A stretch of 64,000 bases of DNA from positions 310,001 through 374,000 of the forward strand of contig JADKHW010000001.1 in the NCBI GenBank assembly GCA_016721565.1, written 5' to 3'. Below the pieces are notes generated by a model. The model worked only from the letters and a program-made list of their open reading frames with translations, did no database searches and was not told the origin of the DNA. Origin of the DNA: a bacterium (lineage in GTDB: Bacteria; Electryoneota; RPQS01). This document shows, in pieces, positions 45,134-55,250 of the stretch (the stretch's first letter is position 1; the number at the start of each line of letters is the position of its first letter). The position numbers and the translations under genes are program-made.

Positions 45134-45980
45134 CCTGCGAATCTTTCGACATCGTCGCGGTGTCCTCGAAATCGGTGGACGCACACGGCTGATGGGCATC
45201 GTAAATGTAACGCCCGATTCATTCTCGGATGGTGGAAAGTACTTTTAAGCGAATCGCGCCGCCGAACACGCGTTAGAACTTGTGAAGCAGGGTGCGGATA
45301 TCATTGACCTCGGGGCCGAATCTACGCGCCCCGGAAGTCACGGTGTTTCTGCTGATACGCAACTTGGTCGTTTGCTCCCAGTGCTTGAAGAAATTCGTCC
45401 CCAGACCGATGCAATCATTTCTATCGACACTCGTTCAAGTGTAGTCGCGAAATTCTGTTTGGCGATCGGCGCGGACGTCATTAACGATGTATCCGGTTTG
45501 AACGACGACATAGAGCTTGCTCCTGTCTGTAATGAGCACCATGCCGGACTTATCTTGATGCACATGCGTGGTACACCGGCCACGATGCAGCAAGAGCCTC
45601 ACTTTGATGACGTCGCTTCAGAAGTTGCTCAATCGTTGTCTGAATCCGTTGCTATTGCCATTCACCATGGTATCGACAAGGAATTCATCCTCGTTGATCC
45701 CGGTCTCGGTTTCGGAAAAAACTTCACGCACAATTATATCTTGCTCCGCAATCTTGATCGCTTCATAGGTCTTGGCGCAGGAGTGCTTGTGGGACCTTCG
45801 CGAAAGGCATTCACGGGAGAACTTTCGGGATTACCTGCCTCTGCTCGACAGTTTTCTACAGCGGCGGCAGTGGCGATTGCTGTGATAAATGGCGCGGATG
45901 TAATTAGAGTTCACGATGTAGCCGAGATGAGACAAGTCACCGACATTTGTGACCACTATTCGGAATTGACGCGTGGCTGA
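45120..45980 (+). CDS. folP: Dihydropteroate synthase with an in-frame TAA
   Basis: The product joins p-aminobenzoate to the pterin pyrophosphate. Before the stop, GVLEIGGRTRLMGIVNVTPDSFSDGGKYF is a classic FolP N-terminus; after it, the same frame continues ANRAAEHALELVKQGADIIDLGAESTRPG and runs to the family end. The TAA at 45246-45248 is the only defect and no frame change is involved: GAA to TAA would be one substitution. A base-calling error is simplest; a real mutation or readthrough is possible. The ATG at 45120 lies within folE. Whole length about 286 residues. Confidence 0.88.
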
Positions 45981-46464
45981 ACAGAACTTGACCATTGTCG
46001 AATTGACTGCCGATCACTTGTACGATGTGCTGGCCATTGAACGGGATTCATTCGCGGACCCGTGGTCAATGACCGCATTTCGCAACTTCATCGTTCTCTA
46101 CCGCACGAGTTGGGTTGCCTTACTGGATGGTCGTGTCGCCGGTTACATTGTCACGCAATGGGTTCTTGATGAAGTACATATCTTGAATGTGGCGGTAGAC
46201 AAGACGAAGCGGCGAAATGGTGTGGCGTCGTTTATACTTGATTTCTTGTTCGAGCGCGCCGTCAAACAAAAGATGGCGGATGTTTACTTAGAAGTTCGCG
46301 AATCCAATGAATCAGCCAAAGCACTTTATCGGCGCTACGGTTTTGCAGAGTTGGGAATTCGCAAGAGTTATTACCATGATGGAGAGAACGCGTTGGTGAT
46401 GCACCGACGTGTTCGTAAAACCGACCGCCCGGATGGGGCAGAAGGGGAGCAAAATGGCACTTGA
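45973..46464 (+). CDS. rimI: Ribosomal-protein-alanine N-acetyltransferase (RimI-like)
   Basis: A 163-residue GNAT enzyme. It has the SFADPWSMTAFRNF region typical of RimI, the acetyl-CoA motif NVAVDKTKRRNGVASFILDFL, and EVRESNESAKALYRRYGFAELGIRKSYY at the end. RimI acetylates the N-terminus of ribosomal protein S18. The GTG start at 45973 overlaps folP by eight bases; the 3' end overlaps accD by 11. Confidence 0.88.
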   Translation: MAEQNLTIVELTADHLYDVLAIERDSFADPWSMTAFRNFIVLYRTSWVALLDGRVAGYIVTQWVLDEVHILNVAVDKTKRRNGVASFILDFLFERAVKQKMADVYLEVRESNESAKALYRRYGFAELGIRKSYYHDGENALVMHRRVRKTDRPDGAEGEQNGT

Positions 46465-47318
46465 GTGGTTTCGCCGCGAACGCAGTGTAATTTCTCCGGA
46501 ACAAAAGAAGACGACGCAGGACGCGCTTTGGGTAAAGTGCGACAACTGCGGAGAAATTGTTTTCAAAAAAGAACTCGAGAAGTTTCAGCTTGTTTGTCCG
46601 AAGTGCTCGTTTCACTTTGCGATGCCTGCTGAAGCATATATTGAAATGCTTGCCGATCCCGGAAGTTGGATTGAGAGCGACAGCAAACTCAAACCGCTCG
46701 ATCCGCTTAATTTCAAGGATTCAAAAAAGTACAGCGAGCGAGTCGTTTCATCCATCAAAGCAACAGGCAAGAACGATGCGATTACGATCGGCTCCTGCCT
46801 CGTGAACGCGTTTCCAGTCGAGCTTGGCATCATGGAGTTCTCCTTCATGGGTGGCAGTGTCGGCAGCGTTGTCGGTGAAAAAATTGCCCGCGCGGTGGAC
46901 AGAGCGATTGCCGAGCGCCGCGCACTTGTCTTAGTTTCGCGTTCGGGCGGCATGCGTATGCAGGAAGGCATGGTCTCGCTCATGCAGATGGCCAAGACGA
47001 GCGTGAAGCTGACTCAACTTGACGAAGCGGGATTACCGTACATTTCAGTTATAACAAATCCGACCACGGGCGGCACCACGGCGAGTTTCTCTATGCTCGG
47101 TGACGTTATCGTAGCCAGAGCCGGGGGCATTGATCGGATTTGCCGGCCCACGTGTGATTAAGCAGACGATTGGTCAGGATCTGCCGCCGGGCTTCCAGCG
47201 CAGCGAGTTCCTGCTTGAAAAAGGTTTTCTGGATCGCATCGTAAATCGTCAGGAACTAAAAGCCACGATTACGCATTTCTTAAGAGCATTCATGTCTGAT
47301 TCGGTGGCACGTACGTGA
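46454..47318 (+). CDS. accD: Acetyl-CoA carboxylase carboxyltransferase beta subunit; one frame change
   Basis: Read through, ~288 residues, normal for AccD, the first step of fatty-acid synthesis. It has an N-terminal zinc ribbon (CDNCGE and CPKCSF), then GKNDAITIG, FMGGSVGSVVGEKIARA, SRSGGMRMQEGMVSLMQM and NPTTGGTTASFSMLGDV. The frame breaks near 47117: GTA-GCC-A-GAG-CCG, where removing one A gives the family sequence AEPGALIGFAGPRVIKQTIG. The site is not a run of one base. AccD is essential, so a one-base artefact is likely. ATG 46454 follows AAGGGGAG. GTGA overlap with surE. Confidence 0.93.
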
Positions 47319-48088
47319 TCATATTAATTTCGAATGATGATGGAATTCACTCGCCGGGACTGCATGCCCTCGTGCGAGCAGTGGCAGATTTAGGACAAGT
47401 CTGGGTTGTTGCACCCGACCGCGAGCAATCAGCGGTCGGACACTCGATAACTATTGCCGAGCCAATTCGGATCACCGACTTCATCGTCGGCGGAGCCTAT
47501 CGCTCATTCGCCGTCAACGGAAGCCCTGCCGATTGTGTCAAACTTGCCATATCCGAGTTGCTTCCTGAAATCCCCGGCCTGGTGATCTCAGGAATCAACC
47601 GTGGTGAGAATACCGGCATTTCAATAATCTATTCCGGTACTGTTTCAGCGGCCACAGAGGGCGCAATCAACGGCATTCCTGCAATGGCAGTTTCGCTTGA
47701 CTCGTTCACACACGAAGATTTTGGCCCGTCGGCAGCGGTTGCGCGTCGTGCAGCACAACAAGTTATTGCCGAAGGACTTCCTGATGGAACGCTCCTGAAC
47801 GTTAATGTCCCAGCCCTGCCGAGTGACAGAATTCTTGGAGTTAAAGTCATTAAGCAAGGTCAAGGTCGCTTCAAAGAGACCTTCTTGAAGCGCAACGATC
47901 CACGCGGGCGTACCTACTATTGGATGGATGGCCATAAGTTGCCTCTTAATGAAGTAGACACAGATGGTACCGCGCTTAATGAAGGTTTTGTCGCGGTTAC
48001 CCCAATCCATTTTGATTTGACAAATCACGCCGCATTGCCGGTTGTTGATCGTTGGGCTGAAGCCCTGCACCCACTTTCCAATTCATGA
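47315..48088 (+). CDS. surE: 5'-nucleotidase SurE
   Basis: A 257-residue metal-dependent nucleotidase. ILISNDDGIHSPG at the N-terminus carries the metal-binding Asp pair; VVAPDREQSAVGHSIT, VNGSPADCVKLAI and SGINRGENTG complete the site. It dephosphorylates nucleoside monophosphates and is often linked to stress survival. The GTG at 47315 overlaps accD; the stop overlaps guaA (ATGA). Confidence 0.95.
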   Translation: MIILISNDDGIHSPGLHALVRAVADLGQVWVVAPDREQSAVGHSITIAEPIRITDFIVGGAYRSFAVNGSPADCVKLAISELLPEIPGLVISGINRGENTGISIIYSGTVSAATEGAINGIPAMAVSLDSFTHEDFGPSAAVARRAAQQVIAEGLPDGTLLNVNVPALPSDRILGVKVIKQGQGRFKETFLKRNDPRGRTYYWMDGHKLPLNEVDTDGTALNEGFVAVTPIHFDLTNHAALPVVDRWAEALHPLSNS

Positions 48089-49626
48089 AGCACACCGAGC
48101 GCATCGTCATTTTAGATTTCGGCGGACAAACAACGCAACTCATCGCGCGTCGTTTGCGAGAGCATGGAGTCTATTGCGAAATTCTTCCTTTCAACGCTAA
48201 AATAGAGGACATCGCAACACAAGAAACTCGCGGTGTGGTAATGTCCGGTGGACCCGCAAGCGTGCATGCGGAAGGCGCGCCATTTCCCGATCCCAAGCTG
48301 TATGACTTGGGATTGCCTATCTTAGGGATTTGCTACGGCATGCAACTGATCGGCAAACACTTTGGCACACCCGTTGTAAAAGGTCGCTCGGGTGAGTTCG
48401 GTCCTGCGCAAGTCGAATACAGCGAATCCGGTCATTTGCTTGACGGTATATCTCTGCCGATGCAAGTGTGGATGAATCACGGCGATCATTTGGAAGAAGT
48501 GCGCGCGCCGCTAAGACTTATGGGCCGCAGCGCACACGGATTGGTCGCCGCTGTTTGCAATCTCGATACGAATGCTTACGGTGTGCAGTTTAATCCCGAA
48601 GCCACACATACTCCTCAAGGTTCTGCACTCTTAAGAAACTTCGCATTCAACATCTGCAGTTGCGAGGGTGGCTGGAGCATGGAGTCGTTCATTGAGCAAG
48701 CAGTCGCCGATATCCGCAATAGTGTTGGCAAACAGAAAGTGCTTTGCGCACTTTCCGGCGGTTTGGACTCTGCGGTCACTGCCATGCTCTTGAATCGCGC
48801 GATCCCCGGCCAAGTGCTGTGTTTCTATGTTGACACAGGCTTGGGCAGACTCGGCGAACGTGAGCAAATAGTTGAGACATTCCGCGAGCACGGTCATATT
48901 GAACTTGAAGTAGTTGATGCTCAAACGAAATTCTACTCCGAGCTAAAAGGCATTACTGAGCCTGAGCTGAAGCGCAAGACAATTGGCCGCCTTTTTATTG
49001 AGGTCTTTCAAGAAGAAGCCGCGCGTCACAAGGAAGTTGATTTCCTCGCGCAAGGCACGCTCTATCCTGACGTCATCGAAAGCGTTTCCGTTAAAGGCCC
49101 GTCTGCCACAATTAAATCGCATCACAACGTTGGTGGGTTGCCCGATACGCTTCATCTGAAACTCATCGAACCGCTGCGCGAGCTTTTCAAAGACGAAGCT
49201 CGCAATCTTGGCGTATTGCTCGGACTTCCGCGTGCAATCACCCATCGCCACCCATTCCCCGGCCCCGGCCTTGCGGTTCGCGTTCTCGGTGAAGTAACCA
49301 AAGAGCGTTGCGACATCTTACGCAAAGCCGACGCAATCTTCATGCAAGAGTTGCGTGACGCCAACTGGTACGAGCAAACTCGCCAAGCTTTCGCAGTATT
49401 GCTTCCCGTGAAATCCGTTGGCGTCATGGGCGACGAGCGCACCTACGAAAGTGTGTGCGTGTTGCGCGCAGTCAACACGGATGATTTTATGACGGCGGAT
49501 TTTACTCGACTTCCGTATGAACTCTTGGGCCGCTCTGCTTCTCGCATCATCAACGAAGTGCGCGGCATCAATCGCGTCGCATACGACATAAGCACTAAAC
49601 CTCCGGCAACCGTGGAGTGGGAATAA
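48085..49626 (+). CDS. guaA: GMP synthase (glutamine-hydrolysing)
   Basis: A 513-residue enzyme that makes GMP from XMP. The N-terminal class I glutamine amidotransferase has ILDFGGQTTQLIARRLRE and the nucleophile Cys in GICYGMQLIG. The ATP-pyrophosphatase domain has the P-loop SGGLDSAVTA, and a C-terminal dimerisation domain ends in TKPPATVEWE. Full length, no defect. With hpt and surE close by, purine metabolism is well represented in this cluster. Confidence 0.97.
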   Translation: MKHTERIVILDFGGQTTQLIARRLREHGVYCEILPFNAKIEDIATQETRGVVMSGGPASVHAEGAPFPDPKLYDLGLPILGICYGMQLIGKHFGTPVVKGRSGEFGPAQVEYSESGHLLDGISLPMQVWMNHGDHLEEVRAPLRLMGRSAHGLVAAVCNLDTNAYGVQFNPEATHTPQGSALLRNFAFNICSCEGGWSMESFIEQAVADIRNSVGKQKVLCALSGGLDSAVTAMLLNRAIPGQVLCFYVDTGLGRLGEREQIVETFREHGHIELEVVDAQTKFYSELKGITEPELKRKTIGRLFIEVFQEEAARHKEVDFLAQGTLYPDVIESVSVKGPSATIKSHHNVGGLPDTLHLKLIEPLRELFKDEARNLGVLLGLPRAITHRHPFPGPGLAVRVLGEVTKERCDILRKADAIFMQELRDANWYEQTRQAFAVLLPVKSVGVMGDERTYESVCVLRAVNTDDFMTADFTRLPYELLGRSASRIINEVRGINRVAYDISTKPPATVEWE

Positions 49627-49679
49627 CGAACCTTGTGACCTCGTTTCGCTAAGTTACACGGCACAACAGGAGCAGAATT

Positions 49680-51503
49680 ATGTGTGGAATTATTGGCTAC
49701 ACAGGCTATCGTGAAGTAACTCCGATCCTAATCGGCGCACTGAAGCGTATGGAGTATCGCGGCTACGACTCAGCCGGTGTTGCAGTGCAGAATAATACGT
49801 TGAAGATTGTCAAGGATGCGGGCAAGGTCTCAAACCTCGAACAGCTCGTTCGTGACTCGGTATTGACCGGAAAATCGGGCATCGGTCACACTCGCTGGGC
49901 CACGCATGGTGTTCCCAATCAAGTGAATGCACATCCACACACTGACGAAGAGAAAACAATTGCGCTGGTGCACAATGGAATCATCGAGAATTACATTGCA
50001 CTTCGTCACGAGCTGGGCAAGTCCGGTCACAAGTTCGTAACGGATACCGATACCGAAACCGTAGCGCATTTGATAGAACAATTTTACGACGGCGACCTGC
50101 CGAACGCCGTAACAAAGGCGCTGCGCCTTGTAAAAGGCACGTACGGTTTGGCAATTGTCAGTAAGAATCATCCGGGCATGGTAATCGCTGCGCGTATGGG
50201 ATCGCCGATGGTGATTGGTCACGGCGACCGCGAGAATTTTGTCGCGTCTGATCCGGCTGCGTTTTTACATTTCACGCGCGACGTTACTTACCTTGAAGAT
50301 GGCGAGATCGCCGTTATCACTACGGACAAAGTCGAGTACCGCAACTTAGCCGATGAGCCGATTGACAAGCATCTCGAACAGATCACATTCGACATTGCGG
50401 CCATCGAAAAAGGTGGCTATGCACATTTCATGTTGAAAGAAATTTGCGAGCAGCCGCAAACCGTAGCAGACTCAATGCGCGGACGTTTGCTAATTGATGA
50501 AGGTACGGTCAAGTTCGGCGGAATGGCTGCAGTGAGTCAGACTCTGCAAAATGCCAAGCGCGTCGTCTTCTTAGGTTGTGGCACAAGTTGGCATGCGGGC
50601 TTAGTCGGGGAGTATCTGTTTGAAGAGCTTGCCGGTATTCCTGCCGAGGTGGAGTACGCTTCCGAATTCCGCTATCGCTCTCCTATTCTCGAACCCGGCA
50701 CGGTATGTTTTGCGATTTCCCAATCCGGTGAAACGGCTGATACTCTCGCGGCAATTCGTGAAGCTAAGCGACACGGTACACCTGTCTTTGGAATTTGCAA
50801 TGTTGTCGGTTCAACGATTGCGCGTGAAACGGATGCCGGTGTCTTCTTCACGCGGGTCCAGAAATCGGCGTGGCCTCCACAAAAGCTTTCACATCGCAAA
50901 TCACCATTCTGTTCATGCTCGCATTGCAGATGGGCCGTAGCCGCCGAGTTGGCGCAGGCCGTGGCCGCGAGTTAGTGCAGGAGCTAAAAGAGATTCCGCA
51001 AAAGATTTCTCGCATTCTGGCCGCGCAAGAACGCATCGAGACGATTGCTCATCACTATCGCGATAGCCGCAACTTTCTTGTACTTGGGACGTGGTCTGAA
51101 CTTCCCCGTTGCTTTGGAAGGCGCGTTGAAGCTCAAAGAAATATCATACGTGCATGCTGAAGGTTACCCGGCAGCCGAGATGAAGCATGGGCCAATCGCA
51201 TTGATTGATAAGAAGATGCCGGTTGTCGTCATTGCAACGAAAGACGGCACGTATGAAAAAGTTCTTTCAAATATCGAAGAAGTTCGCGCACGCGGTGGGC
51301 AAGTGTTGGTAATTGCCACGGAAGGTGACACCGAGGTTGCCAAGCGTGCGACCGAGACGATTTACGTTCCCGAGACGGATCCGCTATTGACACCATTGTT
51401 GACTGTGATTCCGCTGCAATTGTTGGCCTACTACATGGCCGTTCAACGCGGCTGTGATGTTGACCAACCCCGCAACTTAGCCAAAAGTGTGACGGTAGAA
51501 TAA
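49680..51503 (+). CDS. glmS: Glucosamine-6-phosphate synthase; two frame changes
   Basis: Read through, ~607 residues. GlmS makes glucosamine-6-phosphate for peptidoglycan and lipopolysaccharide. Cys2 in MCGIIGYTGYREV is the N-terminal nucleophile; the sugar-isomerase half has FLGCGTSWHAGLVGEYL, AISQSGETADTLAA and ALKLKEISYVHAEGYPAAEMKHGP. The first break is at 50848/50849, where one missing base gives VFL(or F)HAGPEIGVASTKAFTSQ. The second is near 51080, where an extra G between CTT and TAC would be removed to give NFLYLGRGLNFPVALEGAL. Neither is in a long run. An AGGAG site precedes the ATG; no glmS ribozyme is visible upstream (53-base gap). Confidence 0.93.
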
Positions 51504-53110
51504 ATGCGCGTTCTGCTTCTTGGACTTCTGATTGTTAGTATGGCGCTTGGTGCAGTTTCAAGTGATTTGAAGCTCGCACTGAGCAGTTACGAATCAAAGG
51601 ACTTTGAGTCTGCTCGACGCTCAGCCGAGAGCATTTTGCTTTCCGGTCGCGGCGAAGAACTTGAGGCAGCGCTCTACTTGTTGGTGAGAATCAATCTTGC
51701 AACAAGTCAGGCTGACCGCGCAATTCGCGGGGCAGAGCGATTACTTGCTGCGTTTCCGCACGGAGAGTATGTCGAGTATGCTCGTTTCTCCCGCGCTGAA
51801 AGTTTCTTTTTACTGGGTGAACTTAGCGAATCCAAAACTGACTTGCAATGGTGCGCGGATAGCTCAAAGGACAGACGGCTTGCCGACAGGGCCAGAGCAA
51901 TTCTCGAAGAGAGATCTGAATTTGATCCAGAAGAGTATCTTGTTCCGCAAAATCGAACGGCTGCATTGCGAGATGCGATTGGTTCTGAACATCGCCCGCG
52001 AATTGCGCTTTTGTTAGCTTTTCCGGAATTGCATGATCCAGCCGCCGACCAACTCAAACAGTCGTTTGTTTTCGCGGCCACGCAATTAGACAAATTCGAC
52101 GTCGAAGTCAATCGAGTTGGTAGCGCCTTTGCAGCCGTTCAAGAGTTGGACAGAGTTGCGAAAGACAATTATGATCTACTCGTATTTGCCGGAGACGAAG
52201 GAGCCGCTACAGCAATCGCCCTGGCGAACGCGGAGCTTGAGTTTCCCATTTTGAAGCTCACGAGTACACCGCGCTCGCTTGCGCATCTTTCTACCGGATT
52301 AGTTGAATTTCTGCCGAGTCAAGAAACTCAGGCATTGACTGCGGCGCGCTACGCGGGCATGGAACTTCAGATTCCTCATGGTATCATGTTGACACCCGAA
52401 ACCGACGCAGGCCAGGCGCAGCGCGACGGATTCAAACGCTGTGCCGACTTCAATCTTGAGTTGGATTCGGCAATTGAGTATCCCGCAGACGCGAACAGTG
52501 TGCGATCTGAGCTCTATGATGCTTTGTCTGCCCCGAATCGACTCGCACGCGGGGGCGAAGTTGTGGAATCAGTGCTGTCACGCGAGGACCGCGAGAAGCT
52601 ATTTGGCAGTGAGGGAAAAGGTGAAACAAGTGTGCCGCCTTTGCCGGAATCAAGCGCGGGGGCCGAAGCGTTTTCTTTTCGCTCTCAGGCGAGCAGATCA
52701 TAAACTACTGCACACAATTGGGCCGCTTGCCACAAGGCATGACGCTAATTGGAAATAGTTCGTGGTTGGACGAGCGCTCCTTGTTGAATCAGATCAATGT
52801 CACTCGTGATATGCTGATCATTTCACCCTTGTTGCCCTTTGCCGATCGCCAGACTGAACTCTTCATTGCACTTGACGAGAAGGAAGATTTCGACTTGACA
52901 CCGTGGCAATTACTCGGATTGGATGCGGCAGATTTTGTCGCAGCGGCGATGTCCAGTCAAATCAATAACGGTGCGGATTTTGTCGATGCGGCACGGGACG
53001 TTGGACATTTTTCAGGTACGGCAGTTGAAGTAGAAATATCGGCAACTGGCGAGAATCGCTTGGCTCGAATCATCCGCTTTGATGGCGAAGAATTGAAGGT
53101 TGTGAAGTAG
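51504..53110 (+). CDS. Secreted TPR/ligand-binding-like protein (LppC-type architecture); one frame change
   Basis: No firm family. The ~535-residue product (read through) has a signal peptide (about 1-20), helical TPR-like repeats to ~135 (AALYLLVRINLATSQADRAIRGAERLL), then an alternating alpha/beta region such as RIALLLAFPELHDPAADQLKQSF and DNYDLLVFAGDEGAATAIALANAELEFPIL. That looks like a type I periplasmic-binding-protein fold. TPR plus PBP-like is the layout of LpoA/LppC proteins that stimulate peptidoglycan synthesis. The frame breaks in a T-rich stretch (52671-52679, TTTT-C-TTTT); one more T gives FFFSLSGEQIINYC. Starts directly at the glmS stop. Confidence 0.65.
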
Positions 53111-53190
53111 ATGAATTAGCGCAGGTTGTAACAATCTGTGGACTCTGTTAACTTAAACAACGAATACTCGCAATAACAATTGGGGTGTGT

Positions 53191-53616
53191 ATGACTCGCT
53201 TAAGTTCTCTTATATTTCGTGCTGTGCTGGTCTTGCTTGGATTTGTGAATGTGCTACTGGGAATCAATCTTGCATTCGGCGGGATACAAACTCTTGGTTG
53301 GCAAGGAACTACGGATTTCTTGACAATTACAAAAGAGTACGAGTTCTTAATTCACGACAGTCATACGCGGTTCTTTGGTGGGTTGTACATAGGGATAGGA
53401 CTTTACTTGATTGCGGCAACTTCAAATTTGGAGAAGTACCGCATGGCGCTGGCCCTAATCTTTGGAATCACTTTCTTGGGCGGAATGGCACGTCTAACGA
53501 TCCAGCGGAGTGACGTTGTATTGGGACCAGATATTATAGGTTCTTTGGCAGCAGAACTTGTGCTGATGCCTCTTCTTTACTTTTGGATGTTACGTATATT
53601 GAAGGCGCGAACCTAA
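53191..53616 (+). CDS. DUF4345-type integral membrane protein
   Basis: A ~141-residue protein with four hydrophobic helices, including FRAVLVLLGFVNVLLGINLAF, GLYIGIGLYLIAA, ALALIFGITFLGGMARL and LAAELVLMPLLYFWML. The HDSHTRFFGGLYIGIGLYL segment is typical of DUF4345. Function unknown. ATG 53191 is taken; GTG 53185 is possible. It stands alone, about 75 bases after the previous gene. Confidence 0.75.
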   Translation: MTRLSSLIFRAVLVLLGFVNVLLGINLAFGGIQTLGWQGTTDFLTITKEYEFLIHDSHTRFFGGLYIGIGLYLIAATSNLEKYRMALALIFGITFLGGMARLTIQRSDVVLGPDIIGSLAAELVLMPLLYFWMLRILKART

Positions 53617-53677
53617 AGCAATCCGAAAACAATTGTCCTTAAACAACTTATTGCAAAGAAATGTGGGTTTGAAGTAG

Positions 53678-54475
53678 ATGCAGATTTGGGAAGCGATCCT
53701 GTTAGGTATTGTGCAGGGAATTACGGAGTTCCTGCCAGTTTCGAGTGACGGGCATTTGGTTGTGGTTCAGAATCTTCTTGGCATGACCGAGCCGATGCTG
53801 ACCTTTGATATCTTTATTCATTTAGGTACGCTTGCCGCTGTCCTCATTTACTTTCGCAAACTTCTGTTGCAGCATGCTACAGGAGTTTTTGACTCAGAGC
53901 GCAGGCCGGAGTCAGTGCGTTTGATTTTGATGGTTGTCTTGGCAACAATTCCTGCTGTAATAATAGGTTTGCTTCTGAAGGACAAGATCGAAGAGACTTT
54001 TGGCAGCGCGTGGATTGCCGCGGCTGGTTGGTTTGTCATGGGTTTGCTGCTAATCTGGAGCGCGCGATTTAGTGGACGGCACGGTAAGATGGAGAAGATG
54101 TCGTCTCTTGATTCGTTAATGATCGGATCGGCTCAAGTATTTGCTCTTTTGCCCGGTGTGTCCCGTTCTGGAACCACAATAATAACGGGAATGGCACGCG
54201 GACTTGCACCTGTTGAAGCGGCGCGATTCTCTTTTCTTATGGCGATTCCTGCGATTGCGGGTGCGGCGGTTTTGCAATTGAAGGATGTTAATCAGGCGGG
54301 CTTGTGGACTGATCCGGTGATGTTGTCTGGTGCAATATCAGCATTTGTGGTAGGGCTTGGTGCGATTGCTTTTCTTTTGAAATTGCTCAATACGGGAAAT
54401 CTGAAGCCATTTGGATATTATTGTATTACGGCGGCAGTTGTCATCTTTGGTGTGCTAACTTTGACGGGAAAATGA
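53678..54475 (+). CDS. uppP: Undecaprenyl-diphosphatase (UppP/BacA)
   Basis: A 265-residue multi-pass membrane enzyme that recycles undecaprenyl diphosphate for cell-wall and polysaccharide synthesis. Both signature loops are visible: GITEFLPVSSDGHLVV with catalytic Glu and Ser/His, and LLPGVSRSGTTIITGMARG with the essential Arg. Expression can give bacitracin tolerance in other bacteria. A C26 hydrolase gene follows after ten bases. Confidence 0.96.
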   Translation: MQIWEAILLGIVQGITEFLPVSSDGHLVVVQNLLGMTEPMLTFDIFIHLGTLAAVLIYFRKLLLQHATGVFDSERRPESVRLILMVVLATIPAVIIGLLLKDKIEETFGSAWIAAAGWFVMGLLLIWSARFSGRHGKMEKMSSLDSLMIGSAQVFALLPGVSRSGTTIITGMARGLAPVEAARFSFLMAIPAIAGAAVLQLKDVNQAGLWTDPVMLSGAISAFVVGLGAIAFLLKLLNTGNLKPFGYYCITAAVVIFGVLTLTGK

Positions 54476-54485
54476 GCAGTTAATA

Positions 54486-55250
54486 ATGAAAGTGTCTGAT
54501 AAAACTCGACCGATAATTGGTATTTCACCTGGCTATGCAGGTCCTGATCCGACACGGAGTTTTGCACCTGCGGGCCGGATTGTCTTTTGTGACATGAATT
54601 ACATCGAATGCACTGAAGCAGCGGGTGGGCTGCCGTTTTTGGTGACATTTTCGCAGGACAATGATCAACTGAACCGCATCGCGGATTATATCGACGGGTT
54701 GATTCTGATTGGCGGAGTAGATATTCATGCAAGCCGCTATGGCCAAGAGATGTTACCGACTGAACAGACTCCTGTTCCAGAGCGGGATGATTTTGAGTTC
54801 GCATTACTTGAGAAGTTTGTAGAGAGACAGAAGCCTATCTTCGGAATCTGCCGCGGGTATCAAGTTCTCAACGTCTATTTTGGCGGGAGCTTAATTCAAG
54901 ATATTCCGTCAAAGCTTGGCTCTGTTCATCATTTACAAACTCCCGGATCCCAGACAATCGCTCATCAAGTTCGACTGGACGAAAATAGCATTGCACATAA
55001 AGTGTTCGGTTCAGAATTAATCAACGTCAATAGCTTCCATCATCAGGCAATTGATCAGCTTGGTACTGGTTTGAAAGCAGTAGGTTGGTCAGAGGAGGGG
55101 ATCGTCGAAGTGTTTGAACATGTTTCGCATCCGTATTTGCATGCTGTGCAGTGGCATCCGGAGCGCATGCGGAATTTCCCGGAGCATCAGTTGTTGTTCA
55201 ATGACTTTGTGAAGACTTGCAACCATGAGCAGCTTGAACTGGTTAGCTGA
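54486..55250 (+). CDS. Peptidase C26 / gamma-glutamyl-gamma-aminobutyrate hydrolase-like
   Basis: A 254-residue class I glutamine amidotransferase-fold enzyme. The nucleophile Cys is in IFGICRGYQVLNV, and the His of the triad in HAVQWHPERM. GLILIGGVDIHASRYG gives the oxyanion region. Family members hydrolyse gamma-glutamyl bonds (PuuD-type); the physiological substrate here is unknown. The 3' end overlaps holA by 26 bases. Confidence 0.88.
   Translation: MKVSDKTRPIIGISPGYAGPDPTRSFAPAGRIVFCDMNYIECTEAAGGLPFLVTFSQDNDQLNRIADYIDGLILIGGVDIHASRYGQEMLPTEQTPVPERDDFEFALLEKFVERQKPIFGICRGYQVLNVYFGGSLIQDIPSKLGSVHHLQTPGSQTIAHQVRLDENSIAHKVFGSELINVNSFHHQAIDQLGTGLKAVGWSEEGIVEVFEHVSHPYLHAVQWHPERMRNFPEHQLLFNDFVKTCNHEQLELVS

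Noticed and set aside
49627..49679. glmS ribozyme upstream of glmS
   Set aside because: The 53-base gap is too short to hold the ribozyme core and no core sequence is seen.
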